From Acidobacteriota bacterium (GTDB lineage: Bacteria; Acidobacteriota; Terriglobia; Bryobacterales; Bryobacteraceae), in the NCBI GenBank assembly GCA_017307505.1, contig JAFKEE010000031.1, positions 1 through 64,000 on the forward strand: DNA of 64,000 nt, written 5' to 3'. The translations under genes were made by a program, and so were the position numbers. Of the stretch, positions 56,755 through 64,000 are shown in pieces (the first letter of the stretch is position 1; each line of letters starts with the position of its first letter). Under the pieces are notes generated by a model. That model did no database searches. It saw nothing but the letters and a program-made list of their open reading frames with translations, and was not told where the DNA came from.

Positions 56755-57852
56755 TTATCGGGCTCCTTGCCGCCTTCGCCGCAGAAGAGCGCACAGTGCC
56801 ATCCCGGCGGAAACCAGCGAGAGTGTCGCCGGCTCAGGAACCGCATCCACCCGGGCGAACAAGCCATCGGATTCGTCATTGAGACCAGCCGTGAGATAGA
56901 GGGATGTCACATTCCCTCCGTTCCCGCCGTTCCCAAAGGCCAAGCCCCACAGTCCGTGGTTCACGATGGGGTTCGAACTCAGGTCTGCGAGCGTGCCTGC
57001 CAACGTGCCATTGAGGTCAAATGCGTTGATCTTGCCGTCACCGAAGTTGCCGACCAGCAGTTTGCCGCCCAGGCCGCCGAAACCAGCCGGCGCAATGGCC
57101 AGGCCCCAAGGCGAATTCAAGGGACCTTGCGAGACGAGCCGCTGAAGGAAGTTTCCGTTGAGGTCGAATGTCGAGACAAAGCCATTGCCGGGTCCCGCTT
57201 CGTCATCGCCTCCCGCGCCAACCTTGGCGTATGTCACGTACAGGACTCCGCCGATGTTCTGGATACTGAACGGAGCAAAGCCAGAGGGGAGATTGGGATC
57301 TGTGAATGTGCCTGTCGGGGCAGGTCCGCCTCCATCCGTGACTGTGCGGATGGTGCCATTGGCAAAATCCGTGGCATAGAGAGTCACCACGCCATTATTC
57401 GTGCCAACTGCCAGCCCCTTGAACTCGGAGCCCGCACCCGAAAAGTCCGCCAGCACTTCCGCGGTGGTGCCCAGCGCGCCTCTCCAGCCGGCGATCTTTC
57501 CATCTTCGGTGGCGAAGATAAAAGCGTCGCCATTGAAGGTCCCGGCGGTGCCGTTGAATACCTGCCCCGTCGGTGTGCCGTTCCCCGGGATGGTGACTTC
57601 CAGGCCGAGTTTGGTCCCGGCGGAGTTGTAGAGGGTCGCGAGCCCAGTGCCGTTATCTGAAATCCAGAACGGGCTGGTGGGGCTCATCGCGATGCCCCAT
57701 GGGTTCTTCAAACTGGCGTCCGTGGTGAGAGCCAGTGCGGGAATATCTGAAACGAGGTTGGTTTGAACGAAGCCCGCGATCGGACTGGCCACCAGTGCCG
57801 GTCCTGAGAGGCCTGCGGTTGCCAGAGCAAAAGTCAGCAATCGAGAGAGCAT
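56755..57852 (-). CDS. TIGR03118-type exported protein with PEP-CTERM tail
   Basis: 365 residues from ATG 57852, which has GGGGGGA upstream; the frame extends further upstream without coding character. A signal peptide (LLTFALATAGLSGPALVASPIAGF) is followed by a beta-propeller-like region with repeating NLVSDIPALALTTDASLKNPWGIAMSPTSPFWISDNGTGLATLY and SPWGLAIAPAGFGGLGGKLLVGNFGDGKINAFD blocks, as in TIGR03118. The C-terminus VPEPATLSLVSAGMALCALLRRRRQ is a PEP-CTERM sorting signal. That implies an exosortase elsewhere in the genome and fits EPS production. Function unknown. Confidence 0.87.
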   Translation of the reverse strand: MLSRLLTFALATAGLSGPALVASPIAGFVQTNLVSDIPALALTTDASLKNPWGIAMSPTSPFWISDNGTGLATLYNSAGTKLGLEVTIPGNGTPTGQVFNGTAGTFNGDAFIFATEDGKIAGWRGALGTTAEVLADFSGAGSEFKGLAVGTNNGVVTLYATDFANGTIRTVTDGGGPAPTGTFTDPNLPSGFAPFSIQNIGGVLYVTYAKVGAGGDDEAGPGNGFVSTFDLNGNFLQRLVSQGPLNSPWGLAIAPAGFGGLGGKLLVGNFGDGKINAFDLNGTLAGTLADLSSNPIVNHGLWGLAFGNGGNGGNVTSLYLTAGLNDESDGLFARVDAVPEPATLSLVSAGMALCALLRRRRQGAR

Positions 57853-58504
57853 GAATTCCCCCCGTATAGTTTCTGGCCCGGTCAACGGGCGGCGTGGGAT
57901 GTTTCGCACGGCATGGGGGCCGTCAGACTCCGGCGCTGAAGTTCCTGCTGGAGGACCCGGCTCGGGCCCGTGTGTGGAAACGGTCTCAGGCTGCCCGGAG
58001 TGAGCCGGAGATTCGGGCTCACTCAGTTCGTGTCGTGGTACTGCCCATGCGTGCCCCGCCACGCTCAGCGACGAGCATAACGGCCGCTTTCCAGGGTGCA
58101 TCGGCCAGGCCGCCCGGCACACAGCCCGCGCGGCACGTTGAAGGAGGCGCGTGCGCACTCCGTTCTGCTGCGCGGACACGAGTCGACAGACGTCCGGAAT
58201 GGATCTTAAACCCAAAGCATCCGCCACAAAGCACTGTCTTTTGGTTTGCCGGCTCTGTTCGCCAGAGTTTGTATCGAGGGCATCACGACAGCCGGAGAGT
58301 TCAACTCACCGCGAGAGACTTACTTGCTGGCAGGCCTGACTTTCTGCACCAGGATGGGCTCTCGATTGAGTGGCGGCGAACGATAGCGGCTATTCGGCGA
58401 ACATGCAGGAGGGGGTCTGAGCGAAGGACGTCTAGGAAGGCTGCCTGCCGCCAGCAGGCGGGCGAACCCCGGCGGTCGGGCGCCGGAGTTCGCGCGAAGA
58501 TCCG
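57853..58504. other. Intergenic region with two 3' hairpins
   Basis: No supported gene. Two hairpins lie just beyond the ThuA-like stop: GCCTGC-CGCCA-GCAGGC (58443-58459) and CCGGCG-GTCGGG-CGCCGG (58469-58486). They may terminate that minus-strand gene although no T tract is present. The rest, up to the PEP-CTERM gene start, shows no repeat or RNA gene that I can recognise. Confidence 0.45.
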
Positions 58505-59347
58505 CTATTTGGCCGGACGGGGGCGTGGAGTGGCATCCGCTGTGGTCAGCCCCATCGTCCACTTGACCGCTTCCAGCCACATCTGGCGGACATCAGTGCG
58601 ATCCCACGATTCCGCCGTATGTCCGAAGGTGGAGTAGAAAACCCGGCCCTTGCCGTAGTTCTTGATCCAGGCCACGGCGAAGTCTTTGTCCGTCCGTTTT
58701 ACTGTGGGCTTGGCCAGGTCGATCCTGGTTTCGTCCAGGCGCATCAGCACCCGGCACTTCTCGCGGGAAAAGTTGCGCACCTGATAGATTTCATCGAGCG
58801 TGGCAAACTCCTTGGGGAAGTGGCGCACGATTGGGTTTGACGGATCTTCCACAATGACGGGAGCCTGGAAAGTGTTCCACGGATGCCCATCGAAGTAGCC
58901 GCCGATCATGTCCCCATAGTCGGGCCAGTCGTAGAAGCTGTCCGGCGCCGAGTGGATGCCGATGAAGCCTTTGCCGTCATCGCGGACGAAGGAGAGAAGG
59001 GCCGACTTCTGCTCGTCGGTGAGAGGGAAGTTGCCGGTCGTATAGAACGCGACGGCATCGAAGTAGTCGAGGTTCTTGGCGTTGTTGGGCAGTTTCTGTT
59101 TGGTGAGCAGGTAAGTGTCGCTCTTGAAGTAGGTATCCCAGAGCGTGGACTCGCGGCCCAGATTCCAAAGGGTAGCCATGGCCTGCGAGGTGGAGTCGTG
59201 TTGAAAACCCTGCCGGTCTCCGCTGGTGCTGTTGGCGCCGATGACGAGCAGCCTCTTCTTCCGGGCCTGGGCCTGGAGGGTATGATTGACGGGGGCGCAT
59301 AAGCCCAAGGCGATCAGGCAAATGGATGCGATTCGAAGAGTTTTCAT
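58505..59347 (-). CDS. Secreted ThuA-domain protein
   Basis: 280 residues with signal peptide MKTLRIASICLIALGLCAPVNHTLQA. The ThuA fold (class I amidotransferase-like) is clear: KRLLVIGANSTSGDRQGF, YFDAVAFYTTGNFPLTDEQKSALLSFVRDDGKGFIGIHSAPDSFYDWPDYGDMIGGYFDGHPW and PVAWIKNYGKGRVFYSTFGHTAESWD-like C-terminal block. ThuA with the Gfo/Idh/MocA enzyme ThuB metabolises trehalose via a 3-keto sugar in rhizobia. Here a Gfo/Idh/MocA gene is 9 kb away in the sugar operon, so cooperation is possible. Its start codon overlaps that of the CHAT gene on the other strand. Confidence 0.87.
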   Translation of the reverse strand: MKTLRIASICLIALGLCAPVNHTLQAQARKKRLLVIGANSTSGDRQGFQHDSTSQAMATLWNLGRESTLWDTYFKSDTYLLTKQKLPNNAKNLDYFDAVAFYTTGNFPLTDEQKSALLSFVRDDGKGFIGIHSAPDSFYDWPDYGDMIGGYFDGHPWNTFQAPVIVEDPSNPIVRHFPKEFATLDEIYQVRNFSREKCRVLMRLDETRIDLAKPTVKRTDKDFAVAWIKNYGKGRVFYSTFGHTAESWDRTDVRQMWLEAVKWTMGLTTADATPRPRPAK

Positions 59348-61439
59348 GAGAGGAGATGCACCGTTTCCGGGCCATCATATCATTCGCCTCGCGGCCGCCA
59401 TCGTGCTTACCGCCGCCTGTTGGGCGCAAGTCTCCGGCGACGCCGAGGCCCTGAACAAAGCGGGTGGCGAGTTCCTTTACAGCGGTGAGTACGAGCAGGC
59501 TCTCGACGCATTTGGCAAAGCACGGAGCCTGTTTCACCAACGGGGCGAAAGCCGCCAGGAGGCCGTCTCGTGGGTGAATATTGGTGCGGTCCATTTCTAT
59601 CGCGGCCGCTACGTTGAGGCCTGGGACGTCTACAATCGCGCCGCTTCCATGGTGCAGGAGCACTCCAGTGAGCCGTGGGCCGCGGACGTGCTGCAGTTTG
59701 TCGATGTAAACCGCGCGGCCTTACTGCAAAAACTCGGCAAGGATCACGACGCGCTGGACATCTATCTAAAAGTGCGGCAGGACGGCCGGAAGATGGAAGC
59801 CAGTGAAGAGGCCCGGGTCCTGTCGAATCTGGGTGCTCTGTACCGGAGGCTCGGTGACCCCTACAAAGCCCTGGAGACCGAGCGGGCTTCCGTCTCGCTG
59901 TTCCGGCAGGTGCGGGACATTGATGGGCAACTGGGTGCGATGAAGAACATCGCCATTGCGCAGGCAATCGAGTTTCAGGACTATGCGGCCGCGCGCAGCG
60001 GTTTCACCGAGGCGCTGGCCCTGGCGCGCAGCAGCGGCAACAAGCGCGAGGAGATGCAGTGTGAGTTGTACCTGGGGGAAGCGCTGTACCGCTCAGGCGA
60101 CACGGCCGGCGCCCGCGTCCGTTGGAGCAACGTGCTGGAGAAAGCGCACAGCCTCAAGTTGCCGGAAGAAGAGTGGAAGGCGCTGTACGGCCTGGGCCGG
60201 GTGGACCACGACCGGTCACAATGGCTGGCTGCCGCGGCGGTGATTGAATCGACCCGGGCCGACCTGCGGCGGGCGGAACTGCGCGGCAGTTTCCTGGCGG
60301 ACAAACGCGACGTCTTCGATGCTCTGATCGCCAGCGCCTCCAGCGATGCCGAGCGTCTGGACTGGCTGGAGCGGTCGCGTGGGCGTGCCACCCTGCCGCT
60401 TGCCCAGTTGAAGTCGAAGGTGCCGGCTGATTCGGCCCTGCTTGTCTACTGGGCCGGGCGCAACCAGGCTGGCGTGCTGAAGATCACGGCGGCCGGCAGC
60501 GCGTGGAGCGCGGTGCGCATTCCGGCGCGAACGGCGGAGGACGTCCTGCCGCCCCTGGGCGGAGCGCGCCGCCTGATTCTGGTGCCCGACGGAACGCTCG
60601 CCGGGATCGCGTTCGATGCCCTGGCGTGGGCCGACGGAACGAAGGTGGTGGAGCGCTATGAAACCTGGAACCTGCCGTCGTCCACGTTTCTGCCCGCCCC
60701 GGCCCGCAAACCGGCCGCGCGCTGGCCCTGGGAGGAGCAATTGCTGGGGGTTGGTGATCCTGAGGTCCGGACAGCACTGCCTGGCGATCCGGAATGGGTC
60801 CACCTCCCCAGAGCGGCCTTCGAGCTTGTGACGGTGTCGAAGCAGCTCAACGGGCAGGCGGACCTGAGAGTGCGAAGCGAGGCCCGCAAGCAGGCTCTGA
60901 GTGAGGCACGCGAGTTCCGGGTGATCCACCTGGCCACGCACGCAGCCGCGGATTACGAGAATCCGGCCCGATCGCGCATCCTTTTCGCGGGCCCAGAGTA
61001 CCTTTACCTGCGAGAGGTGGCCAAACTCGACTTGAGAGGGGTGGAACTCGTCACGCTCTCGGCCTGTGAAACCGAGGCGGGCGCCGCTGCGCGCGGCGAC
61101 TCACCGATGAGCCTGGCCCGGGCTTTTCTGGAAGCTGGAGCCGGCAGCGTGGTGGGCTCGTTGTGGGCGGTCCGGGATGAGGCCGCCGCCGATTTCATGC
61201 AGCGGTTCTACCGGGAGCTCAGCAGCGGCACGCCACGGGGTGAAGCCCTGCGGGTGGCCAAGATCGAGATGATGCAGAAGGGGGCGCCCGTCGCGGATTG
61301 GGCGGCCTTTGTCCTGTCCGGAGACGGGATGAGCCCGCTCACACCGTACTGGTCCTGGAGTGAGTTGCTGGCCGGCGCGGCAGCGTTGCTGGCGGCTGCC
61401 GGTCTTGCGTTTAGTTCAAAGCTGGCCCGGAAGGGATGA
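59346..61439 (+). CDS. TPR-CHAT (caspase-like) protein
   Basis: About 697 residues. An export or anchor segment (HIIRLAAAIVLTAACWAQ) precedes 5-7 TPR-like repeats (DAEALNKAGGEFLYSGEYEQALDAFGKARSLF and following, to near residue 310). The C-terminal CHAT domain has the caspase-like dyad: His in RVIHLATHAAADYENPA and Cys in ELVTLSACETEAGAAARG, with PMSLARAFLEAGAGSVVGSLWAVRDEAA. A last membrane helix (LLAGAAALLAAAGLAF) closes it, so it may face the periplasm. Peptidase activity is inferred from the dyad. The start is the only in-frame ATG near the signal segment. Convergent with the IPT-like gene (29-base overlap). Confidence 0.85.
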   Translation: MRGDAPFPGHHIIRLAAAIVLTAACWAQVSGDAEALNKAGGEFLYSGEYEQALDAFGKARSLFHQRGESRQEAVSWVNIGAVHFYRGRYVEAWDVYNRAASMVQEHSSEPWAADVLQFVDVNRAALLQKLGKDHDALDIYLKVRQDGRKMEASEEARVLSNLGALYRRLGDPYKALETERASVSLFRQVRDIDGQLGAMKNIAIAQAIEFQDYAAARSGFTEALALARSSGNKREEMQCELYLGEALYRSGDTAGARVRWSNVLEKAHSLKLPEEEWKALYGLGRVDHDRSQWLAAAAVIESTRADLRRAELRGSFLADKRDVFDALIASASSDAERLDWLERSRGRATLPLAQLKSKVPADSALLVYWAGRNQAGVLKITAAGSAWSAVRIPARTAEDVLPPLGGARRLILVPDGTLAGIAFDALAWADGTKVVERYETWNLPSSTFLPAPARKPAARWPWEEQLLGVGDPEVRTALPGDPEWVHLPRAAFELVTVSKQLNGQADLRVRSEARKQALSEAREFRVIHLATHAAADYENPARSRILFAGPEYLYLREVAKLDLRGVELVTLSACETEAGAAARGDSPMSLARAFLEAGAGSVVGSLWAVRDEAAADFMQRFYRELSSGTPRGEALRVAKIEMMQKGAPVADWAAFVLSGDGMSPLTPYWSWSELLAGAAALLAAAGLAFSSKLARKG

Positions 61440-62583
61440 CCGGCTGCATCGTGCCGGCGTTCCGGTCGCCCGCAATGCCCATCACCCGCACCGGAGCGCT
61501 TGGCTGGATCTGCAGTGTGGAGCCCGCTGCGACCGGCAGGCCGGGGAAGATTTCATCGATATCTTTCAACAGCTGTTCCCTGGGAAGCAGGGTGGCATTG
61601 GTGGAAGCGATGCTGACGCCGTCAGGATCTGCCAGTTCCAACCGGACCGCAATTGCGTCCTGGGACGGATTCTGCAGCGCCACGCCCTGGAATGCCCCCG
61701 AATCGGGTGTGATCGCGGAGAGCGGCAGCGTGGCGGTGCTGAACGCGCGCGGCGCAAACAACGGCTTTGCTGAGCTGAGATTGTCGTAAAGGCTGGGGGA
61801 AGTGTCGATGCCGCTCAGCGACGTGTAGAAGCGTTTCTCCGACTGGTCCGGATTGATTACTTCCAGATAACGGAGGTCCAGGCTGAAGGGGTTGCCGGAG
61901 GTGACATGGAGTTCCGTTGGCGAAACATACTCCACCTGCAACGCATCCGTTGCGTAATGGGTCTGGCCCGGCGCGCTGTAAGCCAACACCTGGCTCTCCG
62001 GGGTAAAGCCACGGCCAGTGATCCTTACAAACTCGCCGGGGTGGATGGTCCCGCCGCCGGGAAAAACGTCATTGATGCAGAGAGAGCCGTCAACAGTGAC
62101 GCTGCCGGCTTTGTTGCTTTCAATCGTCCAGGGCGTGCCGTCGGGCTGGTAGAACTCGGAAGCATCCGCTACCGAGAAGAGCGTGTTCGTGCCGGCGGGC
62201 AGACCGTCGTGGAGTTTGACCGAGATCGAGAAGATCGGGTACCAGGGCATCTTGCCGAGATTCCCGGTGGGCGATGCGGCTTCGATTGCGAGGACGTTGC
62301 CTCTCCGCGTGGCGAGACCCGTGGCTTCCACATTCTCGCTGTAAGCGCCGACAGAGAGGATGTCTTCAACTACCTGTTCATCAAATTGGAGGTAGAGTTT
62401 GGTGCGGATGATGGGTTTGGGTTCCGTGAGGGTGATGCGAACCTGGGCGACGCCGCCCGATGGGGCTTGCTCGCTGGACACTTCCAGCCACAGACCCTTG
62501 TACTTGCCGCCATAGTACCCGGAGTAGTCGCCGGCTGATAACAGTCCCAATCCGGCTGTAAGGAAAATCAACACCAGTTTCAT
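61411..62583 (-). CDS. Exported IPT/TIG-like domain protein
   Basis: 390 residues with signal peptide MKLVLIFLTAGLGLLSAGD. The middle contains an IPT/TIG-like Ig fold (GGGTIHPGEFVRITGRGFTPESQVLAYSAPGQTHYATDALQVEYVSPTELHVTSG), preceded by a cohesin-like region (VAQVRITLTEPKPIIRTKLYLQFDEQVVEDILSVG). The C-terminal region (GVALQNPSQDAIAVRLELADPDGVSIASTNATLLPREQLLKDIDEIFPGL) is frequent in acidobacterial surface proteins. It is 49 bases after the anti-sigma stop and likely in the ECF operon, though possibly with its own start. Function unknown. Confidence 0.75.
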   Translation of the reverse strand: MKLVLIFLTAGLGLLSAGDYSGYYGGKYKGLWLEVSSEQAPSGGVAQVRITLTEPKPIIRTKLYLQFDEQVVEDILSVGAYSENVEATGLATRRGNVLAIEAASPTGNLGKMPWYPIFSISVKLHDGLPAGTNTLFSVADASEFYQPDGTPWTIESNKAGSVTVDGSLCINDVFPGGGTIHPGEFVRITGRGFTPESQVLAYSAPGQTHYATDALQVEYVSPTELHVTSGNPFSLDLRYLEVINPDQSEKRFYTSLSGIDTSPSLYDNLSSAKPLFAPRAFSTATLPLSAITPDSGAFQGVALQNPSQDAIAVRLELADPDGVSIASTNATLLPREQLLKDIDEIFPGLPVAAGSTLQIQPSAPVRVMGIAGDRNAGTMQPVIPSGPALN

Positions 62584-62631
62584 GCGATCTGCCCTCTGAT
62601 CAGTGTTTGCGTTTTGAACAGGATAGCTCAA

Positions 62632-63312
62632 TCACTGGCCAGCGGAGGGAAGAACTTTGAACCGTTCCGATGCGGATTCCGAGATCACCCCACCTGAGGC
62701 CGACAAGGCCTTCACGCGCCAAAGCAAGGCTTTGCGCGGAAGCATGAAGCGTTGGATGTCCGGGGCGGAATTTAGTTTCGTCTGATTTGTGCGGCACGTC
62801 CAAAGAGGAGTACCATCCACTTCCGTAATCTGGAACTCATAGGCCGCGGCTTTGTCGACCGGGTCCCACTGAAACGTAGCCGGCGCGGTTTCCACATCTC
62901 CGGAGGGGCTCACGAGGTGAACCTGTGCGGATCGGACGACGCTCGAGCCCGATCCTGGCGGCCGCAGACCGGGACCGGCCATGCGGCGCAGTTGCAGGGA
63001 TCCGGCCACAATCAGGAGAATGGCGGCGACACTGAAGGCCCAGCGCGGCAGCGGTGATGGCCCCAGCCAGGCGAACCAGCTGCGCTTGGGGGCGGGCTTC
63101 TTCAGACGGGATTCGATCCAGGCGACATCGGCCTTTTCCTCGTCCCGGACCTCCGCTTCCAGGAACTCGCGATAGGAGGCAGCGATGTGGCTGCAGGCGG
63201 GGCAAGCTTCCACGTGACCCGCCAGCTGATCTGCGCGCCCTTCCACAAATGCTTCAATTTCATCGGGTTCCAGGCAATGACCGGGAGCGCGGAAGGCCTC
63301 TTTATCGTTCAT
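62632..63312 (-). CDS. Zinc-finger anti-sigma factor (zf-HC2 type)
   Basis: 226 residues. The N-terminal zinc-binding motif HVEACPACSH (H-x3-C-x2-C) near residue 33 is the hallmark of ZAS-type anti-sigma factors that hold an ECF sigma at the membrane. One membrane helix (WAFSVAAILLIVAGSLQL, near 95) follows, then a periplasmic Ig/FnIII-like domain (VHLVSPSGDVETAPATFQWDPVDKAAAYEFQITEVDGTPLW). It overlaps the sigma gene by 11 bases, as expected for a cognate pair. The periplasmic domain may sense a ligand. Confidence 0.9.
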   Translation of the reverse strand: MNDKEAFRAPGHCLEPDEIEAFVEGRADQLAGHVEACPACSHIAASYREFLEAEVRDEEKADVAWIESRLKKPAPKRSWFAWLGPSPLPRWAFSVAAILLIVAGSLQLRRMAGPGLRPPGSGSSVVRSAQVHLVSPSGDVETAPATFQWDPVDKAAAYEFQITEVDGTPLWTCRTNQTKLNSAPDIQRFMLPRKALLWRVKALSASGGVISESASERFKVLPSAGQ

Positions 63313-63889
63313 GCTGCGACCTCCATCGTCGCGCGGCTTCGGACAGTTTTCGACGGGCGCTGACTATGTAGGCCTTGGCCCCGCTGGGATTGGTGAGACC
63401 CATGGCTCGCGTGATTGCGTCCAACGGGATCTCTTCCAAAAAGTGCATGACGAACACGCGCTGTTCGGTCTTGTCCAGGGACTCTCGAATCCAGGTCCTT
63501 GCCAACTCGAGTTGCGATTCCTGGGTGAGCCGGTCCTCGATCGAGGCTCCGGAGGGCGCTGCCAGGCTGAGCAGCAATTCTTCGCCGCCGGATTCGGGCC
63601 GGCTGGCCTTGCTCTTGATGGCGTTGAGGCAATGATTGCGGCAGACGGTGAAGAGCCAGGTGGTGAACTTCGAGTTGCCCTGAAAGGTCTCCAACCGGCG
63701 AAAGGTGTTGGCCAGCACCTCTTGCGATAGGTCGAGGGCCTCTTCGCGGTTGGCTGAATAACGTAAACACCACAGCACGACGCGGCGCTGGTGCCGGGAG
63801 AAAAGTTCGTGGAGCCAAGGATTTGACGGGTCCGGACGGCCGGACTCCAGCGCCCGAGCCACCAGCTCTTCGTCGCTGAATTCGTTCAT
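63302..63889 (-). CDS. ECF-type RNA polymerase sigma factor
   Basis: 195 residues. Region 2 (LFSRHQRRVVLWCLRYSANREEALDLSQEVLANTFRRLETFQGNSKFTTWLFTVCRNHCLNAIKSK) and region 4 (LARTWIRESLDKTEQRVFVMHFLEEIPLDAITRAMGLTNPSGAKAYIVSARRKLSEAARRW) are complete, and region 3 is absent, as in ECF sigmas. It directs transcription of a small regulon once freed from the downstream anti-sigma. The ATG 63889 is preceded within 52 bases by an 8-bp inverted repeat. Confidence 0.95.
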   Translation of the reverse strand: MNEFSDEELVARALESGRPDPSNPWLHELFSRHQRRVVLWCLRYSANREEALDLSQEVLANTFRRLETFQGNSKFTTWLFTVCRNHCLNAIKSKASRPESGGEELLLSLAAPSGASIEDRLTQESQLELARTWIRESLDKTEQRVFVMHFLEEIPLDAITRAMGLTNPSGAKAYIVSARRKLSEAARRWRSQHER

Positions 63890-63893
63890 GCGG

Positions 63894-63941
63894 CGTTGTA
63901 TCTTTCCGAAACGCCTGGATGCCCGCTCCCGTCATACAACG
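63894..63941. promoter_or_regulatory. Inverted repeat upstream of the ECF sigma gene
   Basis: CGTTGTAT (63894-63901) and ATACAACG (63934-63941) are a perfect 8-bp inverted repeat 32 bases apart, starting four bases upstream of the sigma start codon. It may be an operator, or a stem in the leader of the ECF operon. No ECF-type -35/-10 pair is certain. Confidence 0.4.
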
Positions 63942-64000
63942 GTTAAGACAGCACTTGAGGCTCGAGGGAACAACTCCCTGCGACCCTGCTGCAGGCGATC

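Noticed and set aside
57894-58637. 247-codon plus-strand open frame
   Set aside because: No recognisable domain, arginine-rich, and it runs into the ThuA gene on the opposite strand.

Overview
The window looks like a chromosomal segment of a GC-rich soil acidobacterium, probably near Bryobacterales/Solibacteraceae. This rests on gene content only: an Oar-type TonB-dependent receptor with an N-terminal carboxypeptidase-regulatory domain, two secreted multi-repeat carboxypeptidase-regulatory proteins, a TIGR03118-type PEP-CTERM protein, a CHAT-TPR protein, an IPT/TIG-like secreted protein, a DUF6807 (PmoA-like) protein, several Tat-like exported enzymes, and many short hairpin-forming intergenic repeats. 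No rRNA, tRNA or CRISPR array was recognised.

Layout. Bases 1-318 hold a broken IS481-type transposase. Next come a Tat-type sulfatase and a secreted VOC protein (500-3308, minus). A LysR regulator (minus) is divergent from gltBD (4386-10429, plus), with a clear sigma-70-like promoter and a dyad between them; gltBD ends at a strong hairpin terminator. Bases 10.5-15.8 kb carry a first envelope-polysaccharide set: FecR-domain protein, membrane-anchored helical-repeat protein translationally coupled to an O-antigen ligase-like protein, a Wza-like exporter and a zinc-ribbon membrane protein. A four-copy repeat array lies inside this set. Bases 16.1-22.4 kb are minus-strand accessory genes (two carboxypeptidase-regulatory proteins, a VOC protein, a double TIGR03067-like protein) separated by two repeat arrays.

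Bases 22.4-39.7 kb are the main exopolysaccharide locus, all on the minus strand. Reading with transcription it runs: UpxY/NusG-like antiterminator, Wzc-type tyrosine autokinase, Wzx flippase coupled to UDP-galactopyranose mutase, small membrane protein, kinase-like/methyltransferase fusion, membrane sulfatase-fold enzyme, second Wzx, Wzy-like polymerase, GT4 glycosyltransferase, STELLO/DUF288 glycosyltransferase, WecG/TagA transferase, WbaP-type initiating transferase and VanZ-like protein. The middle (about 26.3-34.3 kb) is visibly AT-richer than both ends, which suggests an exchanged cassette. Plus-strand genes then follow: a small secreted protein, an 808-aa membrane protein and an ArgD-type aminotransferase. 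A minus-strand FHA-GAF-SpoIIE phosphatase comes next.

Bases 46.0-56.3 kb form a sugar-utilisation-like locus. An IclR regulator and a 3-hydroxyisobutyrate dehydrogenase-like enzyme (minus) are divergent from a plus-strand run of Tat-type Gfo/Idh/MocA oxidoreductase, Oar-like receptor, MGH1/GH63-like glycosidase, sodium:solute symporter and DUF6807 protein. A PEP-CTERM protein and a ThuA-domain protein follow. The window closes with a CHAT-TPR protein convergent with an ECF sigma, zinc-finger anti-sigma and IPT-like protein operon. I see no single proven new system. The best leads are the repeat arrays, the exchanged EPS cassette, the putative exported oxidised-sugar locus with its IclR-type palindrome on the ribosome-binding site, and the CHAT/ECF module.
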